IMG/VR virus record: IMGVR_UViG_3300010885_003709
Coordinates: 1 to 39,939 of that record
Reading direction: 5' to 3' (one strand)
Origin: a virus
Length of the DNA stretch: 39,939 nt
Of the stretch, positions 19,992 through 27,836 are shown piece by piece. Position numbers and translations under genes: made by a program. The notes beneath the pieces were generated by a model, which was given only the letters and a program-made list of their open reading frames with translations, made no database searches and was not told the DNA's origin. Numbering within the stretch: position 1 is the stretch's first letter; each line of letters opens with the position of its first letter.

Positions 19992-22019
19992 ATGAAATTT
20001 GATACTGAAGAAACTTATAAAGGCAGTGACTTAGCTGGTTGGGTTATTGAAAAAGCTGATAGATGGCGTGACCATTATGTTGGAAACCATCAAGAAAAGT
20101 TTGATGAGTATTATCGTTTATGGCGTGGTCAGTGGAGTGCCTCTGATAAGACACGAGACAGTGAGCGCAGCAAGCTTATTAGTCCTGCCCTTCAACAGGC
20201 AGTAGAGAGCAGCGTTGCTGAAGTTGAGGAAGCCACGTTTGGTCGTGGTAAATGGTTTGACATTCACGATGACATGCGTGATAAAGAACGTCAAGACATT
20301 GAATTCATTAAGAACGCTTTAGACGAAGAGTTTAAATATACCAAGACACGTAAGGCCGTGGCTGAATGTTTGTTAAACGCTGCTGTGTTTGGCACTGGTA
20401 TGGCTGAGCTTGTCCTTGATGAAGTGCAAGACTTTACACCAGCTACACAACCCATCCTTGATGGAGCTATGCAAGCTGTCGGAGTGACAGTGAAGCCTCG
20501 TACAGTGGTTAAGGTTCGTCCTATTCTACCACAGAACTTCCTTATTGACCCTGTTGCCTCCTCTATTGAGGAAGCTTTGGGTGTAGCCATTGATGAATTT
20601 GTCCCTCGTCATCAGGTTGAAATGCTCATTGAGAAGGGCATCTATCGTGATGTAGACATTTCAGAAGCTGCTCCTGACCAAGACCTTGAGCCTGACCAAG
20701 ACTTAGTTATGTATCAAGACGACAAGGTGCGTCTCACTAAGTATTATGGTCTTGTCCCTCGTAAAGAATTTAATGATGCTATGGACTTGCCTCCTCCTAA
20801 AGAGGAAAGCAAGAAAAAAGAAGGCACAAAAGAACATGAACTTGATGAGCCAAGTGAATATGTAGAAGCCATTGTCATCGTTGCCAATGGTGGTGTGCTC
20901 TTGAAGGTGGAAGAAAACCCCTACATGATGCAAGATAGGCCTCTCATTGCCTTCCCTTGGGATGTAGTTCCCGGACGCTTCTGGGGACGTGGTATTTGTG
21001 AGAAGGGTTATAACAGTCAAAAGGCTTTAGATGCTGAGCTTCGTGCTCGTATTGATGCGTTGGCTCTCACTGTCCATCCAATGATGGCTATGGATGGTAC
21101 ACGTATGCCTCGTGGCTCCAAGTTTGAGATACGTCCGGGTAAGACAATCATAACCAATGGTAATCCTGCTGAGATTATGATGCCATTTAAGTTTGGTAGT
21201 CTTGACCAAGTGAGCTTTACACAGGCAGAAAGCCTACAACGCATGGTGCAGATGGCTACTGGAGCCATAGATGCAGCAGGAATCCCCGGAAGTATCAATG
21301 GAGAGGCGGCAGCAGGGGCTGTAAGTATGTCTCTGGGAGCCATTATCAAGCGTCATAAGCGCACATTGATTAATTTCCAAGACTCTTTCCTTATTCCTCT
21401 GGTTAGCAAGGTTGCATGGCGTTATATGCAATATGATCCAGACAATTTCCCTGCACAAGACTACAAGTTTGTAGCTTCTAGCAGCCTTGGTGTCATTGCA
21501 CGTGAGTATGAAGTGACACAATTGGTACAACTCCTGCAAACCTTGGGACAAGACAGCCCAATGTACCCCATGTTAGTGGAAGCTGTCATTGAGAACATGA
21601 GTTTGTCTAACAGAGAAACCATGATTAACCAACTTCGTGAACTGAATAAGCCAAATCCACAGGCACAGCAGATGCAACAAGTCCAGATGGAGATGCAGAT
21701 GGCAGCAGCACAGGCTCAGACAGCCCTCTATCAGGCACAAGCTGCTGAAAGCCAGAGTCGAGCATCCAAGTTACAAGCAGAAACACAAGCTGTCCCTATT
21801 AAGCTGGAGAATGATCGCATTCGTGCCATCTCTTCCAACCTACAGGTGGGCAGTCAGGATGATAAAGAGTTTGAGAAACGTGCTAAGCTGGCAGAACTTG
21901 TTCTTAAGGAACGAGAGATAGCCAGTAAAGAAGCTATTGTTTCTAAACAAATGGCTGATAAAGAAATGCAGAATCAAAAAGATACAAACTTACTGAAAAC
22001 AATAACTAACACACAATGA
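19992..22019 (+). CDS. Portal protein (head-tail connector)
   Basis: 675 residues, forming the dodecameric DNA channel at the capsid vertex. Recognisable features are the N-terminal region with YRLWRGQWSASDKTRDSERSKLISP, the FNxxQ-like core LIAFPWDVVPGRFWGRGICEKGYNSQKALDAELRARIDAL, and the glutamine-rich coiled C-terminus (QAQQMQQVQMEMQMAAAQAQTALYQAQAAESQSRASKL), typical of portals of podoviruses that lack the T7 type. AAGGAAATAT precedes ATG 19992. Position directly after the terminase supports the call, and its stop overlaps the next ATG. Confidence 0.92.
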   Translation: MKFDTEETYKGSDLAGWVIEKADRWRDHYVGNHQEKFDEYYRLWRGQWSASDKTRDSERSKLISPALQQAVESSVAEVEEATFGRGKWFDIHDDMRDKERQDIEFIKNALDEEFKYTKTRKAVAECLLNAAVFGTGMAELVLDEVQDFTPATQPILDGAMQAVGVTVKPRTVVKVRPILPQNFLIDPVASSIEEALGVAIDEFVPRHQVEMLIEKGIYRDVDISEAAPDQDLEPDQDLVMYQDDKVRLTKYYGLVPRKEFNDAMDLPPPKEESKKKEGTKEHELDEPSEYVEAIVIVANGGVLLKVEENPYMMQDRPLIAFPWDVVPGRFWGRGICEKGYNSQKALDAELRARIDALALTVHPMMAMDGTRMPRGSKFEIRPGKTIITNGNPAEIMMPFKFGSLDQVSFTQAESLQRMVQMATGAIDAAGIPGSINGEAAAGAVSMSLGAIIKRHKRTLINFQDSFLIPLVSKVAWRYMQYDPDNFPAQDYKFVASSSLGVIAREYEVTQLVQLLQTLGQDSPMYPMLVEAVIENMSLSNRETMINQLRELNKPNPQAQQMQQVQMEMQMAAAQAQTALYQAQAAESQSRASKLQAETQAVPIKLENDRIRAISSNLQVGSQDDKEFEKRAKLAELVLKEREIASKEAIVSKQMADKEMQNQKDTNLLKTITNTQ

Positions 22020-24394
22020 ACTTAAAACAAGTTATTCTTTCTGATGCCTCATTACAGGCAAAGGTTTCTGCGCTCGCCATTCTTCTGGATAAAGAACTTC
22101 CTTTGTTAACTGAAAAAGTTAATGAAGTGAAGAAGCTTCAAGGAGAACAAGGAGAGCGTGGTTTAAAGGGTGATGTTGGAGAACAGGGTGTTGCTGGTAA
22201 AGATGGTAAGGATGGTAGAGACGGAAAAGATGGCAAGGATGGCAAGGATGGGCAAGACGGACAGGATGGAGTTTCTGTTGTAGATGCTCGTCTTGAGTTT
22301 GACGGAAGCCTTAGCTTTATTTTTTCCGATGGTAAAGAAATAAATGTTGGTGACATTCTTCCTCAGAATACAGTAGAGAAGTTTCAAGTTATTGCTAGAA
22401 GCGGTGGTGTCTCACAATCTGTAACAGATGCTTTAGTTGATTTACAGAATCAAATAGATGCATTAGGCGGAGGTGGAGGTGGTATTACTTCTGTTACATC
22501 TACTGATGGTTCAGTAGATGTAACTACAACTAGTGGTATAGTAGATTTATCTGTTGCAGTAGCCGCATCTACTACAAATGTTGTGTGTTTAGTTAGAAAT
22601 AACACTGGTGCAACTCTTACTAAAGGCACTGTTGTTTATATCAATGGCACAATTGGTCAAAACCCAACTGTTACTAAAGCCATTGCTACATCAGATACAA
22701 CATCTGCTCAAACATTGGGTGTAATGTCTGCTAATCTGGCTAATAACTCTAATGGTTATGTGACTATTATTGGTTTGGTTACAAACATTGATACATCTGC
22801 ATATACAGATGGTGAACAATTATATTTAAGTGGCACTGTTGCTGGTGGATATACAGCTACAAAACCTCATGCACCTACTCACTTGGTTTATGTAGCCGTT
22901 GTTGAACACGCACACCCGACTCAAGGTAAATTGTTTGTTAAAGTGCAAAATGGCTATGAGATGGATGAGTTGCACAATGTGTCTGCTCAGTCTCCTAGCA
23001 ATGGTGACATTCTTATTTATAATACCAGTACATCCTTGTGGGAAAAGAACACTCCTACCAATGCCAGAACTGCACTGAGTCTTGCTAAAAGTGGTGCAAA
23101 TACAGATTTGACTTCAGTAGCATTAACCACTGGAACAATTACGACTGCACCAAGTTCCAGTAGTGACATTGTCAATAAGTCTTATGCTGATTCAGTTGCT
23201 GCTGGTGTTAACTTTCATGCTGCGGTGCAATATGCAACAACTGCTGCATTGCCAGCAAATACCTACAACAATGGTACTTCTGGAGTTGGTGCAACTCTGA
23301 CTGCTGTAGCTGTTGGAACTTTAACAATTGATGGATATACTTTTGTTATTGGAGATGTTGGTAAAAGAATATTAATTAAGAACGAAGTAACTCAAGCTAA
23401 TAATGGTGTATATACATTAACTCAGGCTGGCACAGCTTTATTACCATATATTTTAACTAGAGCAACTGACTATGACTCAAGCGGCTCAGGCACAAATGAA
23501 GTAGATGAAGGAGATTACATTCTTGTAATCAATGGTACAGTTAATGCTAATACATCATGGGTACAGCAGACACCACTACCAATTACAATTGGGTCAACTT
23601 CTATTGTTTTTATTGAGTTTGCTGCAAGTCAGACATATACTGCTGGCACTGGTTTAACCCTTACAACCAATCAGTTTTCAATTACTAATACAGGAACAGC
23701 AGGAACTTATGGATCGGCATCAACAGTTCCAGTTATTACAACAAATACTAAAGGGCAAATTACATCAGTTACACCTACTAACATAGCTATTAGTGGTAGT
23801 GCTGTCTCTGGTAATATTGCTGGCTCTGCTAACTCGGTGGCTAATGCATTAACGGCTGGTACAGGTATCACCTTTAGTTCTGGTACAACTTATGATGGAT
23901 CATCAGCTATTACAATTAATGCTACAGGTGGAGGATATACACCAAGCATTGATAGACTAACTACCACACAGCAATCAACATCCACTGCGCTGGCAAACGT
24001 CACACAGTTAGTTAAAGCCTTGGTAGCAAATGCCACATACAGAATTGATTGCTTTGTAACCTTCCAATCGGCAGCAACTACCACAGGTTTAAACCTTGGT
24101 TTTACATCTCCTACAGGCTGTGTCTGCTCCGTTGAGGTGGTTGTTCCAATTACCAGTACGGCAGCAGCAACCCAGTTAAGAACCACATTCCCTAACGCAG
24201 CAGCAACCAATACGGGTAACGTCTTGGGTACTGGCGTAACGGCAATTAATAGTAACCACACTGCAAGAATCTCAGGAATTATTACAAATGGAGCAAATGC
24301 TGGTAACTTCCAAGTCCAGTTTGCCACTGAGGTGAACGCTTCTGCAATCACCCTACAAACCTCAAGTGTAATGATTTTAGAAAGAATTGCTTGA
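22016..24394 (+). CDS. Collagen-like tail fibre / virion decoration protein
   Basis: 792 residues. An N-terminal helix (about 1-40) is followed by about 15 Gly-X-Y triplets (residues 43-88, with GKDGKDGRDGKDGKD), which form a collagen-type trimer stalk. After that come Ser/Thr/Gly-rich repeats and beta segments including NKSYADSVAAGVNFHAAVQY and YTFVIGDVGKRILIKNEVTQANNGVYTL, both common in phage fibre proteins. The C-terminal part (about 640-792) looks like a compact beta knob. It lies unusually between portal and scaffold genes. ATG 22016 overlaps the portal stop. Host recognition is likely, but a capsid-surface fibre is also possible. Confidence 0.85.
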   Translation: MNLKQVILSDASLQAKVSALAILLDKELPLLTEKVNEVKKLQGEQGERGLKGDVGEQGVAGKDGKDGRDGKDGKDGKDGQDGQDGVSVVDARLEFDGSLSFIFSDGKEINVGDILPQNTVEKFQVIARSGGVSQSVTDALVDLQNQIDALGGGGGGITSVTSTDGSVDVTTTSGIVDLSVAVAASTTNVVCLVRNNTGATLTKGTVVYINGTIGQNPTVTKAIATSDTTSAQTLGVMSANLANNSNGYVTIIGLVTNIDTSAYTDGEQLYLSGTVAGGYTATKPHAPTHLVYVAVVEHAHPTQGKLFVKVQNGYEMDELHNVSAQSPSNGDILIYNTSTSLWEKNTPTNARTALSLAKSGANTDLTSVALTTGTITTAPSSSSDIVNKSYADSVAAGVNFHAAVQYATTAALPANTYNNGTSGVGATLTAVAVGTLTIDGYTFVIGDVGKRILIKNEVTQANNGVYTLTQAGTALLPYILTRATDYDSSGSGTNEVDEGDYILVINGTVNANTSWVQQTPLPITIGSTSIVFIEFAASQTYTAGTGLTLTTNQFSITNTGTAGTYGSASTVPVITTNTKGQITSVTPTNIAISGSAVSGNIAGSANSVANALTAGTGITFSSGTTYDGSSAITINATGGGYTPSIDRLTTTQQSTSTALANVTQLVKALVANATYRIDCFVTFQSAATTTGLNLGFTSPTGCVCSVEVVVPITSTAAATQLRTTFPNAAATNTGNVLGTGVTAINSNHTARISGIITNGANAGNFQVQFATEVNASAITLQTSSVMILERIA

Positions 24395-24419
24395 CAAATT
24401 AAAACTTTTGTGGTATAAT
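24391..24419 (+). promoter_or_regulatory. Perfect-consensus sigma70 promoter for head genes
   Basis: TTGACA (24391-24396), 17-bp spacer, TATAAT (24414-24419) with extended TGG. The -35 box overlaps the stop of the fibre gene. ACAT begins 4 nt after the -10, as in the ACATATAAG promoters, but the rest of that word differs. It drives scaffold and capsid genes. Confidence 0.92.
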
Positions 24420-24453
24420 AGAGACATCAGCATCCACTATAGGAGAAATGCTA

Positions 24454-24696
24454 ATGGATAAAGAACTTCAAGATTATTATGAATCTCTTCTGGACTTATT
24501 TGTACATAAGGGTTGGGAAGTTTATCAGGAAGACCTTAAGCGTAGCTTAGACAATCTTTCAGATATACGGAATGCCTCAGACGCAAATATGTTCTGGTTC
24601 AGAAAAGGACAAGTAGAAGTATTAGAAACTCTTATTGGTTATCGTAATGCTATCGAAGCATCATATGCGGAGCTTACTAATGATACGAGTATTTGA
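24454..24696 (+). CDS. Small conserved head-region protein (80 aa)
   Basis: Helical protein MDKELQDYYESLLDLFVHKG ... ELTNDTSI. The start is ATG 24454 because AGGAGA is 7 nt upstream; ATG 24448 is only 1-2 nt away from it. The LSDIRNASDANMFWFRKGQVEVLETLI segment is like a small family found beside podovirus scaffold genes, with function unknown. First gene after the promoter at 24391. Confidence 0.75.
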   Translation: MDKELQDYYESLLDLFVHKGWEVYQEDLKRSLDNLSDIRNASDANMFWFRKGQVEVLETLIGYRNAIEASYAELTNDTSI

Positions 24697-24913
24697 TTTC
24701 ACTTGTCAAGAAGGTCACACACAGGAACGATTTACTTCTGTAGAAACAGAAACAATAAGTTGTAATGTTTGTGGCAAAGAAGCCTTTCGTCAGGTGAGTG
24801 CTCCTCAAGTAAAGCTTGAAGGAGTTACTGGTAGCTTCCCCGGGGCTGCAATGAAATGGGATAAAAAGCACCGAGAACAATTGGCGAAAGAACAAAAACG
24901 GAATGCCTCGTAA
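24680..24913 (+). CDS. FmdB-type zinc-ribbon protein (77 aa)
   Basis: MIRVFDFTCQEGHTQERFTS, then ISCNVCGKEAFRQVSAPQVKLEG: C-x3-H and C-x2-C make a zinc ribbon of the FmdB type, with basic C-terminus KKHREQLAKEQKRNAS. Such proteins often sit next to capsid genes in podoviruses; the role is unknown. GGAG lies 7 nt before ATG 24680, overlapping the end of the 80-aa gene. Confidence 0.8.
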   Translation: MIRVFDFTCQEGHTQERFTSVETETISCNVCGKEAFRQVSAPQVKLEGVTGSFPGAAMKWDKKHREQLAKEQKRNAS

Positions 24914-24958
24914 GAGGGAACATTCATCTTCCATAATGCTATTAAGCACGGAGACTAT

Positions 24959-25735
24959 ATGGCAACATTTATTGACGACAGCGTACAAGACACACAAGAG
25001 GAAATCTCTCAAGTAGACCAAGGCCAAGACCAAAGTCACGAGGAGCCCACACAGGATACCCCTCAAGAGCAAGTTCCAGAACGATACAAAGGTAAAAGCG
25101 CAACTGATTTGATTCGTATGCATCAAGAAGCTGAGAAGCTGATGGGCAGACATTCACAAGAAGTTGGAGAGCTTCGACGTATTGTTGATGATTTTGTAAA
25201 AGCACAAGTTGTTACCAAAGAAGCCCCACAGGACGAAGAAGTAGATTTCTTCTCAAATCCTCAGAAGGCTGTTGAACAGGCTGTTTCACGACACCCTAAG
25301 ATAAAAGAAGCAGAAGCTTTAAATGCACAGATGTTGAAGGCTCAGGCCTTGAACGCTTTACAGACGGCTCACCCTGACTATGCGGATATTATTAATGACG
25401 ATGGTTTCAAGGAGTGGGTAGCAAAGAGCAAAGTGCGAAGTGAGCTTCTTTCAAGAGCAGACCAGCGGTATGACTTTGACGCAGCAGACGATCTTTTGAC
25501 TACATGGAAAGAACGTCAGCAAATGTTAAGCAACACTGTTGAGATGCAGAAGGCTGATCGTAAACAACAACTTCGACAGGCATCAACTGGTTCTGTTAAA
25601 GGAACTGGTGAGGCACAGAGCAAGAAGATATATCGTCGTGCTGACATTGTAGACCTCATGCGTAAAGACCCTGACCGATATATGTCATTGCAGCCAGAGA
25701 TTATGGCAGCATATGCAGAAGGTAGGGTTCGTTAA
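24959..25735 (+). CDS. Capsid scaffolding protein
   Basis: 258 residues, strongly acidic and Gln-rich at the N-terminus (DDSVQDTQEEISQVDQGQDQS), with a long helical middle and a basic C-terminus (RRADIVDLMRKDPDRYM). This charge and helix pattern, and location just before the major capsid gene, are classic for an internal scaffold that is expelled or cleaved during head assembly. GGAG precedes ATG 24959. Confidence 0.85.
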   Translation: MATFIDDSVQDTQEEISQVDQGQDQSHEEPTQDTPQEQVPERYKGKSATDLIRMHQEAEKLMGRHSQEVGELRRIVDDFVKAQVVTKEAPQDEEVDFFSNPQKAVEQAVSRHPKIKEAEALNAQMLKAQALNALQTAHPDYADIINDDGFKEWVAKSKVRSELLSRADQRYDFDAADDLLTTWKERQQMLSNTVEMQKADRKQQLRQASTGSVKGTGEAQSKKIYRRADIVDLMRKDPDRYMSLQPEIMAAYAEGRVR

Positions 25736-25755
25736 TAACCTTATGAAAGATTGAA

Positions 25756-26703
25756 ATGGCAACAAGTACCTTCCCAACACAAACAGGCGCAGTAGGCCTG
25801 ACCGAAGCTTCGAACTTCCTCCCCGACTTATGGAGCGATGAGATTATCGCTGCCTATAAGAAGAACCTCGTCCTTGCACAGTTTGTGCGTAAGATGAGTT
25901 TCAAGGGTAAGAAGGGTGATGCTCTTATTATCCCTAATCCAGCACGTGGTTTAGCTGCTCAGACTAAAGCTGAGAATACAGCGGTTACCATGCAGAACTT
26001 GTCACAGAGTTCTATCACTGTTAACTTGAACCAACACAAAGAAGTGTCTTACTTGATTGAAGACATTGTTGAAGTTCAAGCTCTCCCCTCTTTGCGTAAG
26101 CACTACACTGATGACGCTGGCTATGCTATGGCAAAGCAAGTTGATGATGACCTGTGGGCTTTGGTGAAGAGCTTGGGTGATGGTGATGGCAGTGACTACA
26201 CTCACAGCCGTTCTTTCCAATTTAACACCTCTACAGGTGCTTTGGAAGCTTATGACGTTGATGGCACTGGTGACATCGGTGCATTCTCTGACCTTGGCTT
26301 CCGTCGTGCCATCCAGTATTTGGATGACGCTGATCACCCAATGGATGGCCGTGTGTTGGTTATTCCTCCTTCTACTCGTAACACCTTGATGGGTATTGCT
26401 CGTTATACTGAGCAAGGCTTTGTTGGTGAAGTGGGTAATGCTAACACCATCCGTAATGGTGAAGTTGGTAACCTGTATGGTATCCCTGTTGTTGTGTCTA
26501 GCAACTGCCCCACTCTGGAAACAGGTGTGAAGGGTGCTGCTTTGTTGCACAAAGACTGGGCTGTTCATATTGAGCAAATGTCTGTACGTTCACAGCAGCA
26601 GTATAAACAAGAGTATTTGGCTACTCTGTTTACTTCTGACATGCTGTATGGCACTAAAGTGCTCCGTGCAGACGGCGGTGTTTTGATGGCTGTCGCAGCT
26701 TAA
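25756..26703 (+). CDS. Major capsid protein
   Basis: 315 residues. Features are the N-arm then LPDLWSDEIIAAYKKNLVLAQFVRKMSFKGKKGDALIIPNP, the VSYLIEDIVEVQALPSLRKHYTDDAGYAMAKQVDDDLWAL spine-helix region, and the C-terminal beta segment YLATLFTSDMLYGTKVLRADGGVLMAV. This order is that of HK97-fold coat proteins of marine and freshwater podoviruses (no protease gene, scaffold present). It is followed by two tandem terminator-like hairpins, consistent with high expression from the promoter at 24391. Confidence 0.93.
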   Translation: MATSTFPTQTGAVGLTEASNFLPDLWSDEIIAAYKKNLVLAQFVRKMSFKGKKGDALIIPNPARGLAAQTKAENTAVTMQNLSQSSITVNLNQHKEVSYLIEDIVEVQALPSLRKHYTDDAGYAMAKQVDDDLWALVKSLGDGDGSDYTHSRSFQFNTSTGALEAYDVDGTGDIGAFSDLGFRRAIQYLDDADHPMDGRVLVIPPSTRNTLMGIARYTEQGFVGEVGNANTIRNGEVGNLYGIPVVVSSNCPTLETGVKGAALLHKDWAVHIEQMSVRSQQQYKQEYLATLFTSDMLYGTKVLRADGGVLMAVAA

Positions 26704-26713
26704 GAAACCTACA

Positions 26714-26776
26714 TGGGAGCCCTCACAAGGGGCTTCCTTGTTTTGAAAGGGGCTTGTTTACATACAAGCCTTTTCC
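26714..26776 (+). terminator. Two tandem terminator-like hairpins after the capsid gene
   Basis: The first stem GGAGCCC/GGGCTTCC has one bulge and is followed by TTGTTTT (26714-26744). The second, AAAGGGGCTTGT / ACAAGCCTTTT (26746-26774), is a stronger stem ending in T residues. They would cut down transcription from capsid into the fibre genes. Confidence 0.75.
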
Positions 26777-26792
26777 ATAACAAGGAGCGTAT

Positions 26793-27836
26793 ATGGGAAT
26801 ATTTCGTGGTGTTGGAGGCACAGGAGAATCCTCTAGCGACTCAACAATTAATCTTACAACTGCTTTAGTTTTACAAGCTGAAGCAGCCGCAGCCGCAGCT
26901 CTTGTCTCAGAGAATGCTGCTGCCTCTTCAGAATCAAATGCCTCTTCTTCTGCTTCAGATGCTGCCTCTTCTGCCAGCGATGCCTCTGCTGCACAGACAG
27001 CCGCAGAAGCAGCAAGAGATGCTGCCTTAGTTGCTTATGATAGTTTTGATGATAGATATTTAGGTGGCAAAACTAGTGACCCTTCTTTAGATAATGATGG
27101 CAATGCTTTAGTTGGTGGTGCTCTTTATTATAATACAACCACTTCAGCAATGAAGGTTTACACAGGTAGTATCTGGGTTGCTGCTTATGTTAATAGTAAT
27201 GATTTTTTAGCTAAGGCTAATAACTTATCAGACCTTACTAATGCTACCACTGCACGTACCAATTTAGGGCTTGGCACTGCTGCTACAACAAACAGCACAG
27301 CTTATGCCACGGCTGCTCAAGGAACTAAAGCTGATAGTGCTTTACAAGCAGCAGACATTGGCACAACAATACAAGCATATGACGCTGATCTCACTACATT
27401 AGGTGCTGGTGGCTCTGCTGCTCGTTCGTTCTTAGGCCTAGCAATTGGTACTAACGTACAAGCTTACGATGCAAACACTGCTAAAACAAACGCAGTACAG
27501 AGCTTTACAGTGGCACAGCGTGGCACAGCTACAGCATTAACATCTACTGCTGCCTCTATTGCTGTTGACTTAGCTTTGGCTAACAACTTTACCCACACTC
27601 TTACAGAGAACACAACACTAGCAAACCCTTCCAACATCACTGCTGGTCAGTCAGGTGTCATTGTATTTACACAACATGCTAGTGCCCCTAAAACTTTAGC
27701 CTTTGCTAGTTACTGGAAGTTCCCTTCTGGCACTGCTCCTTCTTTGACAGCTACTAATAGTGCAGTGGATGTATTGGCTTACTATGTTGAAAGCACTACC
27801 CGCATCACAGCACGTATGTTATCGAATGTTAAATAA
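26793..27836 (+). CDS. Tail fibre protein 1 (N-terminal attachment type)
   Basis: 347 residues. An Ala/Ser-rich coiled region (about 35-85) is followed by the widespread fibre segment DDRYLGGKTSDPSLDNDGNALVGGALYYNTTTSAMKVYTGSIWV (about 80-125), then Thr/Ala repeats. The C-terminus (SGVIVFTQHASAPKTLAFASYWKFP) is beta-rich. AAGGAG precedes ATG 26793. It probably connects fibre trimers to the tail, with the 844-aa gene next to it as the distal part. The stop overlaps the next ATG (TAATG), so the two are co-translated. Confidence 0.85.
   Translation: MGIFRGVGGTGESSSDSTINLTTALVLQAEAAAAAALVSENAAASSESNASSSASDAASSASDASAAQTAAEAARDAALVAYDSFDDRYLGGKTSDPSLDNDGNALVGGALYYNTTTSAMKVYTGSIWVAAYVNSNDFLAKANNLSDLTNATTARTNLGLGTAATTNSTAYATAAQGTKADSALQAADIGTTIQAYDADLTTLGAGGSAARSFLGLAIGTNVQAYDANTAKTNAVQSFTVAQRGTATALTSTAASIAVDLALANNFTHTLTENTTLANPSNITAGQSGVIVFTQHASAPKTLAFASYWKFPSGTAPSLTATNSAVDVLAYYVESTTRITARMLSNVK

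Noticed and set aside
22190-22270. Tandem GGATGGTAAAGAC-like DNA repeats suggesting a CRISPR or iteron
   Set aside because: They are codon-level repeats of GKDGKD in the fibre; no spacers of constant length.
22138-22356. Minus-strand Pro/Ser-rich open frame opposite the collagen-like repeats
   Set aside because: It is the antisense of Gly-X-Y codons (GGT-AAG-GAT type), so its length and Pro/Ser repeats follow from the sense gene; no ribosome site.
26002-26577. 191-aa minus-strand frame opposite the capsid gene
   Set aside because: It mirrors capsid codons, has no ribosome site and no neighbouring minus-strand genes.
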